Below, in pieces: positions 19,170 to 32,367 of a stretch of DNA of 64,000 nucleotides. Positions within the stretch are counted from its first letter, which is position 1; each line of letters opens with the position of its first letter. The stretch covers positions 15,874,501 through 15,938,500 of the forward strand of contig NC_061124.1 of NCBI RefSeq assembly GCF_905220365.1. The letters run 5' to 3'. Position numbers and translations under genes: made by a program. The notes under the pieces are model-generated. The model was not told the origin of the DNA. It ran no database searches and was given only the letters and a program-made list of their open reading frames with translations. The stretch is from Vanessa cardui. Lineage: Eukaryota; Arthropoda; Insecta; Lepidoptera; Nymphalidae.

Positions 19170-21069
19170 ATTTTATACAATATCGTAATCAAATTTTTTA
19201 CAATCTTCCTGAAATTTGCTTTTATACTACGAACCAAAGCTATTAGCTTTACATAATGTGTTAAAGTAGATACTAATGTTGAGTTGACGTTTATAGTGGT
19301 ACAATAGTTACGCACAACAAAAATACTTAATCTTAGTGGCAGTAGAAATATATGACGCGTGTGTGGTACCTAACCAAAACCCATGTCCTACTACCAGGTA
19401 GATCTATCCTCACCCATTCAGCTGTCATGCCGCTTCTCAATATACGCACTACGCCTAATACGATATGCCTATGTAATCAGACATCCCTACTATGCGTTAT
19501 AATTACATATATGCTGAAATAAGACTAATAAATAAAGAACAAAACAAAATGGTACATGTAGGTTTATACGTATATACAGAAAAGTCGAAAGGAAACTGTA
19601 TTATTGTATGGAGATATAATATAGATGGATTCTCTCTGATCCCTCCTCAATATGTCCGTATTACATTATTGCCCGACATTTACTCGATATTTGAAGAAAA
19701 CACTTATGAATATACGTTCGTATAAATGGAAAACCGAAAAAAATAATTAGACCATATTAAGGACAATTACAAGAAAGGAGTAGCTGAGACGACGAGAGTT
19801 GGGAGTTAAATTGAGAGAAAGGTATCGTCCAACCTATATAAAGTATAATGAGCAAGAATAGTGAGTATTATTTACTTACATTTAAATAATGTGCCGTCAT
19901 TGTCTCTCTAACCTTACAAATATAAGTATATAAGTAGGAGTGAGGCATCGGCCTGTTATCAGTTAGACGTTCACCCCTTTCAAATACCCCTTTTTTGCTG
20001 TCTTGTGTTCTACGTCATACTCACGTCGCCAGTACGTACAATAAAAAAAAACCCTAATTAAACTTTTTGACGCTTCGACACATAGGTATGCTACCAAATT
20101 AAATAAATAGTTATTCATAGCGGCTGACTACCGTAAAGTGTAAGCAATTAACAAAATAAAAATAACAGAAAGATAGTAAAAGTTAACAATTGTGTCAAGC
20201 CGCAGTCTTCGGCTAGTGTTGAGCATACAAATAGAAATATTTTTAAAAAAGTCACACGGAGCCTATATGCAAAGATCAGCGTGACATACTCGAGCGAAAA
20301 ATATTGAATCGATTCTACGCTTTGTTTACTTTAAGTTACGGCCTAAAATTCTGTGTACCGAGAAAAAATAAAAAAATAAATAGTTGCCATTAAAATTTGT
20401 ACTTTATTACTGTGCAGCTTAAGTTTAAATTTGAATGTTAACTGCGGTCTCAAAAATATTCAAAGCTGACTTAGCGCATCGAGCTTACCGTTTAAATTCA
20501 TTGAGGTGTACAGATTTACTCCACTTTCGACTTTAAATATGAACAACTATGCGATATTTTGCTCTGTCACGTTTTATTTGACAATTAAGTTTTAGCGACA
20601 TAGCTTTAAGGTCGAAATTCGAATGAAGGTATTTTCCAAAATATGTAGGTTACAATCCGGTTGATTTGGGAATGTGTGCCGGCGATTTGGGCCGCGGGGT
20701 CAGGTGAAAGGGGGCGGGGGGGTATCGTTAATATTATGCAGATGTATATAATGGCTAATGAGATAAGTTCTCGTATACGTCTGCTTGTTAGGTTATATTG
20801 TTAGTGGGTTACGGTGTGGATTTACGGAACTTAAGCGAAGTACCTGTTTAATACAAATAACTGTTTTATATACATATTTATGAAATAAATAATTTGAATA
20901 TTCTATTTACCAACCACTTTGACGGAATATGAAAACTTGGTATAATACACGAGATGTTTTTCACTATACTAATAGGATTTGAGAAATTATGATTTGTAGA
21001 TGATAAAAAAGCTTGGAATTAATACCTGTTGACTTCCAGGCTGGATGCATTACATACATATATAATTTA
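19170..21069. other. Noncoding AT-rich DNA
   Basis: No gene seen. A short GC-rich G-run segment (GGGGGCGGGGGGG) occurs at about 20712-20725. Short reading frames here (for example 19492-19725) have AT-driven composition and no recognisable domain. Confidence 0.4.
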
Positions 21070-21095
21070 ACTAATATGATTATATTTTTTAAATG

Positions 21096-21234
21096 TTGAA
21101 AAGAGTAACGACTGAGTTTCTTGCCGGTTCTTCTCGGTAGAATCTACTTTCCGATGGTAGCTTCAGTTAATTGTTAAATTACGGTTTAAAAGTTAAAAGC
21201 TTATAAAGACCCACGTGAATAAAGTTTATTTTGA
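21096..21234 (+). mobile_element. LINE 3' tail
   Basis: GAGTTTCTTGCCGGTTCTTC, TAGAATCTACTTTCCGA and the terminal GAATAAAGTTTATTTTGAT. The same blocks occur at 36612-36768 and, reversed, at 32110-32345 and 38497-38650. This is the 5'-truncated end of a non-LTR element. Confidence 0.65.
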
Positions 21235-21898
21235 TATTAACATTATAAAGAGCAGGAGGACCTGTTAAGAAACTATACATTAGTAATAAAAATAACTGAG
21301 AGTAATATGAATATGACATATAATATAATGGCCCAGACAATTCTATATATTTTTAATTGTTAATGTAACTTTGTATATGACGCTTACTCTACTGCTTTAG
21401 CGATCTGCGAATCCCATCTGGATTAGCATAGCTAGAATTTTATTCTTTATGACCTAGAATAAATAAAAAATTTTACAAATATCCCAGTTGCTTACAATTG
21501 TAGTTTATCTTACATTGTGGTATTATTTCTCTGGATAGGTGAGTACCTAAGTGAGTACCGATGAGTGAGTTTATCATCATCACCTATTCTACCACGAAAA
21601 ATCAATAAAAATAATCCAGTGTCGCTATAGCCATGAATTTAACATCCAGAGGTTAGTGTTCTTAGATAATGACTTACTTACTATTTGATTCAATTGTTCG
21701 GCCGACTTCCGATAAATGGGAAGGATAAATTAAAATATATATAGTAAATTATTTTTATATTTATCTGCCATATAATATTTATAGTCAGTTAGTTTAATTT
21801 ACAACTCGTAACCGCTACAACCCCTCTACGGCCGTCACTACATCTAGATGCCGCAAAATATCCTTATAATACAATATTATTTGATATAATCCTTCTAA
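21235..21898. other. Noncoding AT-rich DNA
   Basis: No gene or classified repeat. A small retroposon-like fragment with ACCTATTCTACCACGAAAAA lies near 21583. Confidence 0.4.
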
Positions 21899-22109
21899 TC
21901 CTATCTTACGAATATAATAAGTGTGAAAGTTTGTGAAGATGTCTGTATGTTTGTTACTCTTTTATGAAAGAATTACTGGATGGGCTTGGGTGAATTTTTA
22001 CAGTAATATAGTATATACATTAAAATAACACATAGGCTATTTTATGTAATTAAGATATAATAAATCGATACATATAAAGTATCCGTGCGAAGATAGGGCG
22101 GGTCGCTAG
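21899..22109 (+). mobile_element. Non-autonomous Helitron
   Basis: A|TCCTATCTTACGAATATAAT at the 5' end and GGGCGGGTCGCTAG|T at the 3' end. Non-coding interior with TTACTGGATGGGCTTGGG. Terminal bases fit Helitron rules. Confidence 0.6.
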
Positions 22110-22669
22110 TGTAATTATATGTTTTAATTTTCTGTGAAGTTTATGTACTCGAATTCAATCGTTAATTAAATTTAAACTTGTTTAAATATATATAATTACA
22201 TTTGTGAAATGTGTGTAACTTGCTAATTAAATACAACCTCATTATAACACTTAACACTGTAAGTTCTTGAGTCAATTGTGTTTTAAAAGTCTTTTTGTAG
22301 TCCGCCCCGGGGACAAGAAGTTCATACAATATGTTTAGTCATTGCGCGACATTAATGTTTAGGTCATGTGTTAATTACATCCCACAATCCATAGTTATAC
22401 GCGTATTTGCATTTTATTAATACGATGTGTAGGCAAAACTAGAACTTGACATTGTGTAACAAGTAGTGTATTTAATATGTACTAATATTAATTAGGTAAA
22501 ATTACATTGTGTCTCGTATTTCTGATCTAACTCTAATTTTCTTTTGATGATTATTGTACTGATTGAAATTTAAAATAATCCTAATGGCTATATCAGAATA
22601 TATCATTTTCTTTATTAATAAACTAACAAGGCCGGGGATGTCGTGTTTGATTTTAACAAAAAAGTTATT
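22110..22669. other. Noncoding AT-rich DNA
   Basis: No feature recognised. Confidence 0.4.
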
Positions 22670-22677
22670 TTTGTAGC

Positions 22678-22920
22678 CAGTGGCGTAGCTATCGTAGGGC
22701 CAGGTGGTGCAGTGTATCAGGGCCCCTGAGTTCAGGAGGCCCTCTTAACTAAACCTTAGGCTGCTGAAGCTAGGAAATCACGACGCTGCGCACAAGATTT
22801 CTTATTTTGTATCTATAATTGTAAAGGGTAATTATTAGTTAAAGAGGAATGGGAAACAGGGTGAGGGCCCTATTCTTTTTATATGCACCGGGGCCCCTTC
22901 CTCACCTAGCTACGCCACTG
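22678..22920. mobile_element. hAT-type MITE
   Basis: Terminal inverted repeats CAGTGGCGTAGCTA / TAGCTACGCCACTG, with further inverted GGGCC blocks. Flanked by an 8 bp target duplication with one mismatch (TTTGTAGC at 22670-22677, GTTGTAGC at 22921-22928), as expected for hAT transposition. No transposase remnant. Confidence 0.8.
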
Positions 22921-22964
22921 GTTGTAGCTTAAGTTAGTCCTTATTACATCAGCCGTCAAACAAT

Positions 22965-23170
22965 AAGTACTACTGTCATACTACTTACAGGGCGAGTGGA
23001 CCAGTGTTGATACACTGATGTGTATGTGTGGGAACAAGGGATGTAACATCATAAAACTGTGAATAGTTGTGACGCATGAAGCTGTAAGTCATGGTTAATA
23101 CTTCTTACACCACAAACAACTTTGAGCGAGGGTAGCCCATTTTCCCCGTCCTATACTATACAAAAAAAAA
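22965..23170 (+). repeat. Diverged copy of the abundant retroposon
   Basis: GGGCGAGTGGACCAGTGTTG, GGGAACAAGGGATGTAACAT and TTAATACTTCTTACA, followed by an A run, in family order but heavily mutated. Confidence 0.5.
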
Positions 23171-23816
23171 TACACAATTTTTTTGACTATATAAAAATTT
23201 ACAACTTTGTATATTTGATGTAATCAATATAATATTATCAAATAACAAAACTAGTCAATTTGAATGTTATTACCTTTTTAAATGTTGACACGATGTTTGG
23301 AAAGTAAAATACTTACAAAGTATTATATCTTGGCAGGTGAGGCTTCGAAGCCAACAAGCTGTTGTTTAACTCTTTAAAACAATATTCATTGTCTCTGAAC
23401 CTCTCATTTTCTTAATATACCTCACACTTGTAGCGATGTTTTTGAAACAAGACGAGTGAAAGTTATTGACCTCTGACAGACGTTATAGCGCCTATTAATA
23501 AAAGGGAAAGAAATTTGTTGTTTAATGGGAATACATAATGTGCTTTCATGTTGCAATTAACAAACTATTATCTCATATACTTGTCCGGTAATTGGCTTAT
23601 TTTGTTTCGTTGTCGTTTTGAGTTAATACTAATTAGTAAGTTTGACACATTGTATTACATATGCGATAGAGGCCTTCTCTCCAGTGAAGGAGTTTTGTAT
23701 CAAAAAAACTTATGATTATTAGAATTACATCAATACTAATTGTATTCTACATAGTGTACCCGTAACAAGAGGTAAGGCATAATGTAGTCTTAAATTTTCG
23801 CGATGGTTACACATTT
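23171..23816. other. Noncoding AT-rich DNA
   Basis: No feature recognised. Confidence 0.4.
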
Positions 23817-23947
23817 AAATAAAACTATTTATAACGGATGACGTTTCGAGTCTGCCCGTGACCACGAACACTGCAAAGTGCTCGAAACGTCGGGATGTTT
23901 AAAAATAATTAATATACGCGATTCATCCGTTATAAATAGTTTTATTT
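23817..23947. mobile_element. Foldback MITE, copy 3
   Basis: Shortest member of the family at 2687 and 12319: outer arms AAATAAAACTATTTATAACGGAT and complement, core CCCGTGACCACGAACACTGC. The left arm lacks the TTAATTATTTT part, so this is an internal deletion derivative. Confidence 0.65.
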
Positions 23948-25859
23948 AAAAGAGGTAAGGCAGCCTACGCTACGCAAAGATACCTATAACGGCAGTGACT
24001 GTGTTATGACAATAATAACTGAAATTAATATTAATCTTAACAAGCAATTAATGTATTATAATCTGTATAACAGTATAATTATTGTATGGTATTGAGTATC
24101 AGGAGAATTTACATTTAAAACTGATACAAAGATTCTATTAAAAATAAGTAAATTTTGATTTTCAAAAAAATTCTACAATGAATCAATGTGTATCTAAGTT
24201 TAATTCTAACATTTAAGCTCTAACATAAACTAAATCCTTCACTTTATAAATCGCTGCAGACACAAACATAACTCCCACTCGATTCAGACGGTACCGTTAA
24301 GTTAATTTAAGTTATATTCTCTATATACCACTAGTTGTTTGTCACTTTAGACCCAATAGTAAATAGGTAACTTAAGTTATTTACGAAATTCAATACAAAG
24401 GTTATACGGACTATATAGGTAAAAAAAAGATATTGTATTGTATATATTTCAAGATTATATTAAGACCTATTCAAAACTCACCGAACAACACGATTGCGAA
24501 TATAAAAAACTAACATGCAGTATAAATACATATGTTGTAGCATCACGTTTAATAATAATTTAACTAGTCAAAATAGCGTGACAGCGTGAGTGAAGTTCGA
24601 TGTTATTTCTTACAGAATAACACTGCTTTTTAATTTATTAGGAAGTAATTCAGAAAATGCTTGAAAACTAACAGTATTTATAAAATTGAAACAGTCAATT
24701 ATTATTCAACGCTTCGACTATTCTTCTACTATTCTCAATCCGATCTTATACAAAATATATATAAAACGAAAATTAAAACAAGACTTCGAGGATGCCATAG
24801 AAATTTATTTTTTAGTGTCTGTAAGTATTATTCTATTATAAAATTGTGATGATCATTTAACTAGCGTGTTTAAAATGTACTAGATATAGATAACTTAATT
24901 TCGGGGAGATATTATTCAATAAACATTTAATCACACCTCATGCTTATAATAATGTTGCTAGATTATTCAGGAAACGAAGACTAAAAAATAGTAATATTAT
25001 ATGATTTCCAAACTTGAATTAAAAATGACAAAAATAAACGTTTATACATAATTTGAATTTAACGGTCGATTCTAAAGATGCCTATACTTTTTAAAAAACT
25101 TTTCTGTTTCAGTTTTTATGTAGGTAATATTAAACAATAATATACAGAATTACTTAACAAACATAACCGTCTGTGAATGTGAATCATATTCTATAATAAA
25201 TATGAAGGTATAACGATAATTATAAAAGTTATCAGTACGTTCATTTATCAATTTCAATTAAGTTATCAATTTTTTCCGTAGATTGGAATAACTGACAAGC
25301 GAAACATAATTCTTTACACTTGTAATATTATAATGACTTAATAAATACATCGTAACAAACATAAATAAAATAATATAAAATGTTCTTTATATGCTTTACT
25401 GAGTATGCTTCAAATGTGTGACTGAGCAACTGAGCTGCCTACGGGTTGAACCAAATCGCCAATTTTATTGCTTTTACAAAAAGAAATCATGATATATTCA
25501 AATAAGGAGTACGAAAGCTAATACGAATAATAAGAACAGCTATTTTAATCTTATAAAATGCAATAAAACCATCTGTAGTATAGCAATTTCATTGGCATAC
25601 AAAAATACCGCCTTTGGAATTTTGCAGCATCCGAAAATTTAACGCCTTACTAATTTATTGAACAGATTTAGAAATACTAATTGTTATTAAATACTTAATA
25701 AAACATTGAAGCTCCAACAAATAATAGTTTATTGTGTTCATAGACCAGTTAACCTATTCAAAATTCTACACTTAACAAGACAAATGATATATTTAAGCAT
25801 TAAACTACGTCCATAGCTTAATACCTTATGCAGTTTAAGTTGAGTACATCTAAATCAGC
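23948..25859. other. Noncoding AT-rich DNA
   Basis: No gene seen; only AT-driven short frames. No classified repeat. Confidence 0.4.
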
Positions 25860-26110
25860 GCCTACGCAGCCGCCCCCCCCCCCCGCGCAAGAGAAATGGC
25901 GCGACCTTGTTTCTTGACCCACTGCCGAGCGACGTCGCGGCCGAGCACCGACACACACAGGCTCACGCACACACAAACATTTAAACTGAGTTTTCCGACG
26001 CTTTAAGCTAGTTAGACCGTATTAATAACGATATTATAAACTTGTTAAAATTTTATTCGTCACTGTCTAACACGTGCAGTGCTTGAGTGAGTGAGAAGGA
26101 TGTTATACTG
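25860..26110. promoter_or_regulatory. CpG-rich island, possible promoter or untranslated exon
   Basis: GC-rich block in an AT-rich desert: a 12-base C run at about 25873-25884, then GACGTCGCGGCCGAGCACCG and a CACACA-rich stretch. No convincing reading frame. It may be a promoter; direction is unknown. Confidence 0.25.
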
Positions 26111-26739
26111 ACAGTAATTATCGCTTTTTAATTACCATTAATAAAATCTATTCGCATGATTTTTGACAGTCGAATTAGTGTGAGTGTATTGCATTTAAAT
26201 ATATGTAAAAATATGTTGTATATTTAAAACACCCAAAATAATGTAATCACACACAGTTATATGTAGTTGTATGTTGGTATAGCGGTTTTTTTAAACAGGT
26301 CCACGACTATAAACACGGTACTTGGTTGAAATTTTTCACTTGTGTTGACGCGAATGTAATGTTTTATTGTTTTAATGAATCGATTCCTCTGTTTCGTTAG
26401 CACGCTGTAATTATCTACTTTATGTGAGGGGATGTTATTTATCGTATCGACATTTCAATTCCAAATGTATTTATAACAATGAATTGTAATTAATTTTATC
26501 GAATGTCTGGCTTTATCGATTTTGTATTTAACTATACAATCGATTTGAATTAATTTTAATTAATTGTTATTTAAAGTCGTTAAGAAGCTTAACATTTTTT
26601 ATTCTAAAATTTTAATTAGTTGGTACTACGTTACAAGCTTATATTTACGGCTTGGAAATAATATAATATAGTAATTAAAATAACATAACGGGTTATAATT
26701 CGAAGTTTAATTAACGGAAATAATAATAATGAATATTGG
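26111..26739. other. Noncoding AT-rich DNA
   Basis: No feature recognised. Confidence 0.4.
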
Positions 26740-26921
26740 ACAAAATGGCATCTGTTATGGAAAATCTGAAGTAACGACGTTACCACAAACACCCAGACAC
26801 AAGACAACATAGAAAACAAATGAACGTTTTCTATATCGAGTGTGGCGGGAATCGAACTCAGGACTTCTTGAGAATGAAAACCAGTGTTCACTACTCGACC
26901 ACGGCGGTCGTCATGAAACTC
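26740..26921 (-). mobile_element. Second tRNA-derived SINE family, minus strand
   Basis: On the minus strand: GACCGCCGTGGTCGAGTAGT head, GAGTTCGATTCCCGCC B box, then TTCTATGTTGTCTTGTGTCT and GTGGTAACGTCGTTACTTCA, like the copy at 18101. Confidence 0.65.
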
Positions 26922-28220
26922 TTTACGCTTTAGAAGAAACACTCACACTTAAACGATATACAAATAATGAAAAAGAAATTCATACGATGCCAAAATAATA
27001 TAGTAATCTATATATAAATTGGTTTCTGAATAAAATCGATTTGGACTCGAATCCGCGAACAACGGTATTGATGGCTGAATAACAGCCACAGATCATCAAT
27101 CATCATTACAAAAACAAATTGGTGCTATGAGGAAGTGCCTTTATATAAATCTCAATTTATAATTATCGATGTTATCTATTCAGTTAATAGGCTTTCCGAA
27201 TATGAAATAAAAACTACTAAAGTGTAAAAAAATGTTTAGACAGCTCACCTTACATTCATTCATGTCACACTCATTTAAATTGACTACTTCACACTGTTAT
27301 AATGCGACTTCCAGTATTTACGTGTTCCTAGGACACATATCTAAATAAATCTCTAAGGTTTTTTAGTGAAAGACAGATGTCTCGAACTATATAAGTACCG
27401 AGTTTCATGCCATTATATAAAATGAGGATTTTATATTAATTGTAAAATCCATGAAGAAATGATGTTTAATTTTTAATTATTGACAGCTAAAATCTCTTTT
27501 CTTGTTTTAATTATTGTGTATGTACTGTATATTAGAAAACAGTGATGGTCGAAATCTTAATATATTAGTATATTATAAATTACCTCCTTATATAGAAGTC
27601 GGTTAAAATATTATTTTGCATTAAAATGAACTTTTAGTTCCACCGATAAGGACCTGTTTGTTTAAAAACTGAATATAGAAAACATAACATATTTAATGAA
27701 TACTTATATTTTATAGTACAAAACATATTATTATGTGATATTCACGTTAATAAATATAACCGCATGAGATATTCCACGTTGTCTCAATGAGAACTCTTGA
27801 AAATGGTCACCCTGTATCAAGCTAACGATTGAGTCAACACACTGCGCGAATTTTTTGCTCATACTTTTTGCTAACCGCCCATGGAATGATCAGTCAATAG
27901 AAACTGGGGCGACGATGGTTCACTATCATTAATGAAATCATTACTTATACATACAAACCAGGTCGTCGTCTGACATGTTGTAACTTGTTATTTTCGGGGA
28001 TGAATGATGCAAATTGATTGCAATAACATTCTTAGAAGATCATGAATGCGTTCCGCCATTGTATATAGAAGTTACACTTCGCTGATGCGTAAATAGGATG
28101 CCTTAAGCCCAATAGTGTAATTCCGAACTTTTCTATTGTTACGGTACTTTGTAATTGTAATCTTTGTATTTTGATTGGCTCAACGTATGGGCGGCTACTA
28201 GTAGATATATTATCTTCTTC
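26922..28220. other. Noncoding AT-rich DNA
   Basis: No gene or classified repeat recognised. Confidence 0.4.
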
Positions 28221-28228
28221 CTTACGAC

Positions 28229-28542
28229 CAGTGGCGACCTAGGGCGGCAGATTTAGAGGGGCGGCAAATTTAGCTCAAATTTGTCTTACAGAAATTTAAA
28301 AAAAATCTTATAATTATATGTATACACATTACGTCCGTAATCCTTATACTCGTCACTACATAGCGGCTTGAAAAAAAATATAGTAACTGACAGAAATATC
28401 ACCTAGTTTATAATCATACTAATAACGGGAAAAAACCGATGTAATGAGTACGATAGAACACAAATCATAAATGTTGCAAAAAAAAGCAGGGGCGGCAAAA
28501 ATTGAACAGCCTACTAGAGGCAGTTTTGTAAATCCACCACTG
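28229..28542. mobile_element. hAT-type MITE
   Basis: Ends CAGTGGCGACCTAGGGCGGC and TTTTGTAAATCCACCACTG, inverted over the CAGTGG core. Flanking 8 bp duplication with one mismatch: CTTACGAC (28221-28228) and CTTACGGC (28543-28550). Sub-terminal GGGGCGGCAAA occurs near both ends. No coding remnant. Confidence 0.7.
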
Positions 28543-28550
28543 CTTACGGC

Positions 28551-29289
28551 TAAAATTTTCATCCGCCCTAAGGTTGTCTGCTTCACTGAGATCCAATGTT
28601 TTATGGTATATATTTGTGATATTATGCTTCAAAATTACTCAGAAAACACGTTTTGTTTTTCGAAGATTACATTCCGAAACTTTGTCCTAAAACTAATATT
28701 TAGGCTCTAAAAAGTCAGAAAAAAACAGCTAACTGTAAACATAATATTTAAAACTATACAACATACAAATAATGTTATTTCAAATTAAGAGCGGAGTTGT
28801 CACTTGTATTTATTTAATACGTTTTTTTATTCACTCATGGTATACCTACTAGTAACTAGTTACTATTCATCGTTGAGACGTAACATTTGATCAATTAATT
28901 AAAAACAAAATTTATTTTATCTCATTAACATTAAACATCAATTGTTATTTTAAAGAAACGACATTCCATTGTATTGTTTTTTGTAGACAAAAAACAAATA
29001 TATCACTTTGATATCAAGATATAAGTACGGTACACTACACGCTAAATTAATATTTATACATTTTCAGCTGTAAGCATTGAGTACTAAGATTGCGATCGAC
29101 TTTTACATGCATACGATTAGCATTCTTTTAATTGCTTTTACTGTTTCTTATCAGCTCACTTTATAACATCACAATAAATTGATATAAAAATACTATAACA
29201 TTACACTAAATGTGAATTATATTGTTTAAATAAATGCAACATAAACATTATATATTTACGTAAAGCAATGACGTGTGTGTAGGCGTTTG
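28551..29289. other. Noncoding AT-rich DNA
   Basis: No feature recognised. Confidence 0.4.
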
Positions 29290-29460
29290 CAGAATTGAAA
29301 GGGGCAGTGTTGGTGCCAATCTAATGTTTCGATTTGGAATGTAAGTGAGCCAGTAATTACAGACACAACGGATATCATTTTTATATTAATAATGTATTAT
29401 TGGTTTACATTGCAGGGTCCATAGCGGAATTGATAACTTATCAAGTGATGAATTCGGTCG
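29290..29460 (+). repeat. Diverged fragment of the abundant retroposon
   Basis: GGAATGTAAGTGAGCCAGTA and AATTACAGACACAACGGATA match the family's GTGAGCCAGTGTAACTACAGGCAC region with decay. Confidence 0.4.
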
Positions 29461-29792
29461 TGTGCCTCCCAATTATATATTTATAAAAGTAAATAATAAC
29501 GTAATTAATATGTAAAAAATTGCGTTACACATAATTAAATGGCTAAATTAAATTTTTGTTACTATTGATTTCCGTAATAATAATGAAATGTGCGTCTAAG
29601 TTACCGTTAAGTTTTCACGTTTATGATCACGTTTATCACGATTAAGTTTATGTATGTTTTTATATACATTTTAAATGAATAAGGAGTTAATTTAATCAAT
29701 ATTTATCTTTCCCTATTGATACATATTAAACGTATGCTTAAAAATACTTTAACAGATACAGCTTTCTACACGAGACAAGAAAATAAAGACTC

Positions 29793-30094
29793 TCTTGGTG
29801 GTAGGGCTTTGTGCAAGTCCGTCTGGGTAGGTACCACCCACTCATCAGTTATTCTACCGCCAAATAACAGTACTCAGTATTGTTGTGTTCCGGTTTGAAA
29901 GGGGAGTGAGCCAGTGTAACTACAGGCAAAAGGGACATAATATCTCAGTTCCCAAGGTTGGTGGCGCATTGACGATGTAAGGAATAGTTAATATTTCTTA
30001 CAGCGTCATTGCCTATGGGTGATGGTGACCACTTACCATCAGGTGGCCAATATTCTCGTCCGCCAACCTATAACATGAAAACAAGCAATAAAAA
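29793..30094 (+). mobile_element. Best preserved copy of the abundant retroposon
   Basis: Uninterrupted copy of the family at 2996-3638: TCTTGGTGGTAGGGCTTTGT at the start, CTGGGTAGGTACCACCCACT, TTCTACCGCCAAATAACAG, GCATTGACGATGTAAGGAAT, and the end CTCGTCCGCCAACCTATAAC. It serves as the reference showing what the SINE at 3218 interrupted. No clear target duplication. Confidence 0.7.
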
Positions 30095-30430
30095 ATTGGA
30101 TGTCGTATTCGTTCATTAAAATATAGAACATATAAATTTTTTTGAATGTATTCCTTTATTTATTTCATTTGAGAAAAAGAAACTATTCAGTTTATTGTTT
30201 AGTAGAATCTAAAATTAAGATTAAGATTTAGATGTAATTACAAGAACCTGTTTGAATATAAACATTTTTTCGTTGCCATGGAAACAGTCAACATGGCTAT
30301 TTTATGCTGTTCTTATATATTTTGACTTAAAGCCTGATTCTAAGCGTCCGTTTCTTTAACTTGATTGCTATTTATTTTTTGAAGTCATAATTCACGATGA
30401 TGTGAGTGCTTCTTTATGATGCGCGCGCAG

Positions 30431-30472
30431 GTTGATGTGTTGATTGCAAGGGGATATTGTTCGGTAAACCAA
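30431..30472 (+). other. Candidate 42-nt micro-exon
   Basis: GCGCGCGCAG directly precedes and GTAAGTCC directly follows a 42-base segment that is open in phase 0 (VDVLIARGYCSVNQ). The splice signals are strong, but no partner exon was found on this strand, so this may be chance. Confidence 0.2.
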
Positions 30473-31059
30473 GTAAGTCCCCCAATTAATTGTTATCTCG
30501 AAATAGACAGACTCGCATCTAATTTACGTTCAATTTTGAATGTTTATTTGTAATTGTTTTAATATAACAACAATTGTATAAACAATAAGTATTTTATTAT
30601 TTATGTTAATTGTTATAAATTTATTGTTATTTTTTTCATACAACTAACAACTATTTTAACTCCGTTGATGAAGTAGAACTCAAGTATTTAAGTACACGCC
30701 CTTTTTTAATACTCACTTTTAATAAAATAAGAACAATTTTGTTTAAAAATGTAGGAGATTAAACCGTTATTTCAGAAAAATAATTATTCAAATTTGTATG
30801 TATATTATGTTAATAACGTCATTGTAAATAAAACATGAGGAATAGTTTTTGCTCTGCTGTGAAGTTCGTATAATTGAACACGCGACCTTTTGCACTTACG
30901 GTAAGGCAGTGCCTTTGGTCTAATGACTATATATAAAAGATATGTGTTTAACCAGTTCCGGCGGATAAAAAGTTATTAATTTTCTATGGAAATATTGTCA
31001 GTAATAGTCTGGAGTCTGAACGTTGAGAGTATTTATCTACAGTCCCGTGACTCGGATAG
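30473..31059. other. Noncoding AT-rich DNA
   Basis: No feature recognised. Confidence 0.4.
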
Positions 31060-31500
31060 TACACGAAATAGTTGATCTATGGCTTGGCTTGGTCGTGGGC
31101 TGGTACCCTGAGAGTCTCCCCAAGGTGTTGGAGGTCAGCATAGGCGGGCCGACCGTCAGGGCGTCACAGTAGCATGCATAAGCGATCCCGTAAAAGACGG
31201 AGAGGGTACCGCTGGTTTTTTAATGGGTAAACCCGGTGGACCTAGGTGCACTCGGCGCCCGGGAAACCGGGGAGTCCCACACACCCCCCTACTTGGTCGT
31301 TGCCTGGTCTTTCTTGAGACTGGCCGTGACCAAAATCGGTCAGGACGCCATCGTAAGTATCATGTTCTAATTAAATACTGAATATTATGTCAAGACTGAC
31401 TTCTTACAGACTGTACGGGTCGTCTTTGCGTTTGGACTCTACTTCCACTTACCATCAGGTGGAGCGCAGTCCTATGCCATCCCGGGTCGTGTAAAAAAAG
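31060..31500 (+). mobile_element. GC-rich LINE 3' region
   Basis: Abrupt GC-rich block with GGTACCCTGAGAGTCTCCCC, GGGTAAACCCGGTGGACCTA and GGCGCCCGGGAAACCGGGGA, then CCACTTACCATCAGGTGGAG and an end at GTGTAAAAAAAG. The composition and A-rich end fit a non-LTR retrotransposon 3' UTR. No reverse-transcriptase motif is present. Confidence 0.5.
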
Positions 31501-32109
31501 AGGGATTATGAATATAGTATCGACAAATGCAAATAAACTCACGTGTATTTCTGTCTGTAGATATCTCTTGTGATTCTTAATTCAGATTAGATTCTCCTGT
31601 CGTTATCACTTACAGTTTGATTTACGAGGAAATTTAAAGTATGTTTATAATTTACGTTTAAATAAGCTAACGCTTTTTATTATGTTGATCGTTTAATCAT
31701 GCACCTGAATGCTTTTATGGCGCGTGTAAAAAGTTATATCCAATTATTGTATCTTGGAATTATTTATTTCAAGCAGTTCTTAATATATATCCGCGACTTT
31801 AAATTATGTTTTATATATTTTATGCTGTAGATTCGATCCTGGGGGTAATATTAGTAAAGATTTTGTTTACATATAATTTGGTTTGAATCTAATATATTTT
31901 AATATAATACTAAGACGCGTAGTAGATCGACAAACAAAAACATGATTGCCATAAGATAAATACTACCAACAGCGAAGATACGTGCTTATGAATGAAACTC
32001 AAGCATGCCGCTTTTTAATTATCGTAAATAAATTGTAATTGAAATATTAAGGCTGGAACACAACGCTGCGTAGAAGCGAAGCGATAACGATAATTCACGG
32101 CTACATTTA
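31501..32109. other. Noncoding AT-rich DNA
   Basis: No feature recognised. Confidence 0.4.
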
Positions 32110-32345
32110 AATCAAATCAAAATAAATTTTATTCTAGTAGAATTTTACAAGCACCATTTTTTGAATCGTCATTTAATTTTTATGTGAAGCTATCACCGGC
32201 TCAGAAAGTAGATTCTACCGAGAAGAACCGGCAAGAAAAGGCAGTTGTTACTCTTTTTCAAGATTTAAAAAATACAGTCGTGTAAGTTATATACAATTAT
32301 ATATGTATGTAATATATCCTGCCTGGAAATCAACAGGTATGAATT
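32110..32345 (-). mobile_element. LINE 3' tail, minus strand
   Basis: Starts AATCAAAATAAATTTTATTC and contains GAAAGTAGATTCTACCGAGA and AGAACCGGCAAGAAAAGGCA, the reverse complement of the tail at 21096-21234. The SINE at 32368 lies about 20 bases beyond it. Confidence 0.65.
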
Positions 32346-32367
32346 CCACGCTTATTTATCATTTATA

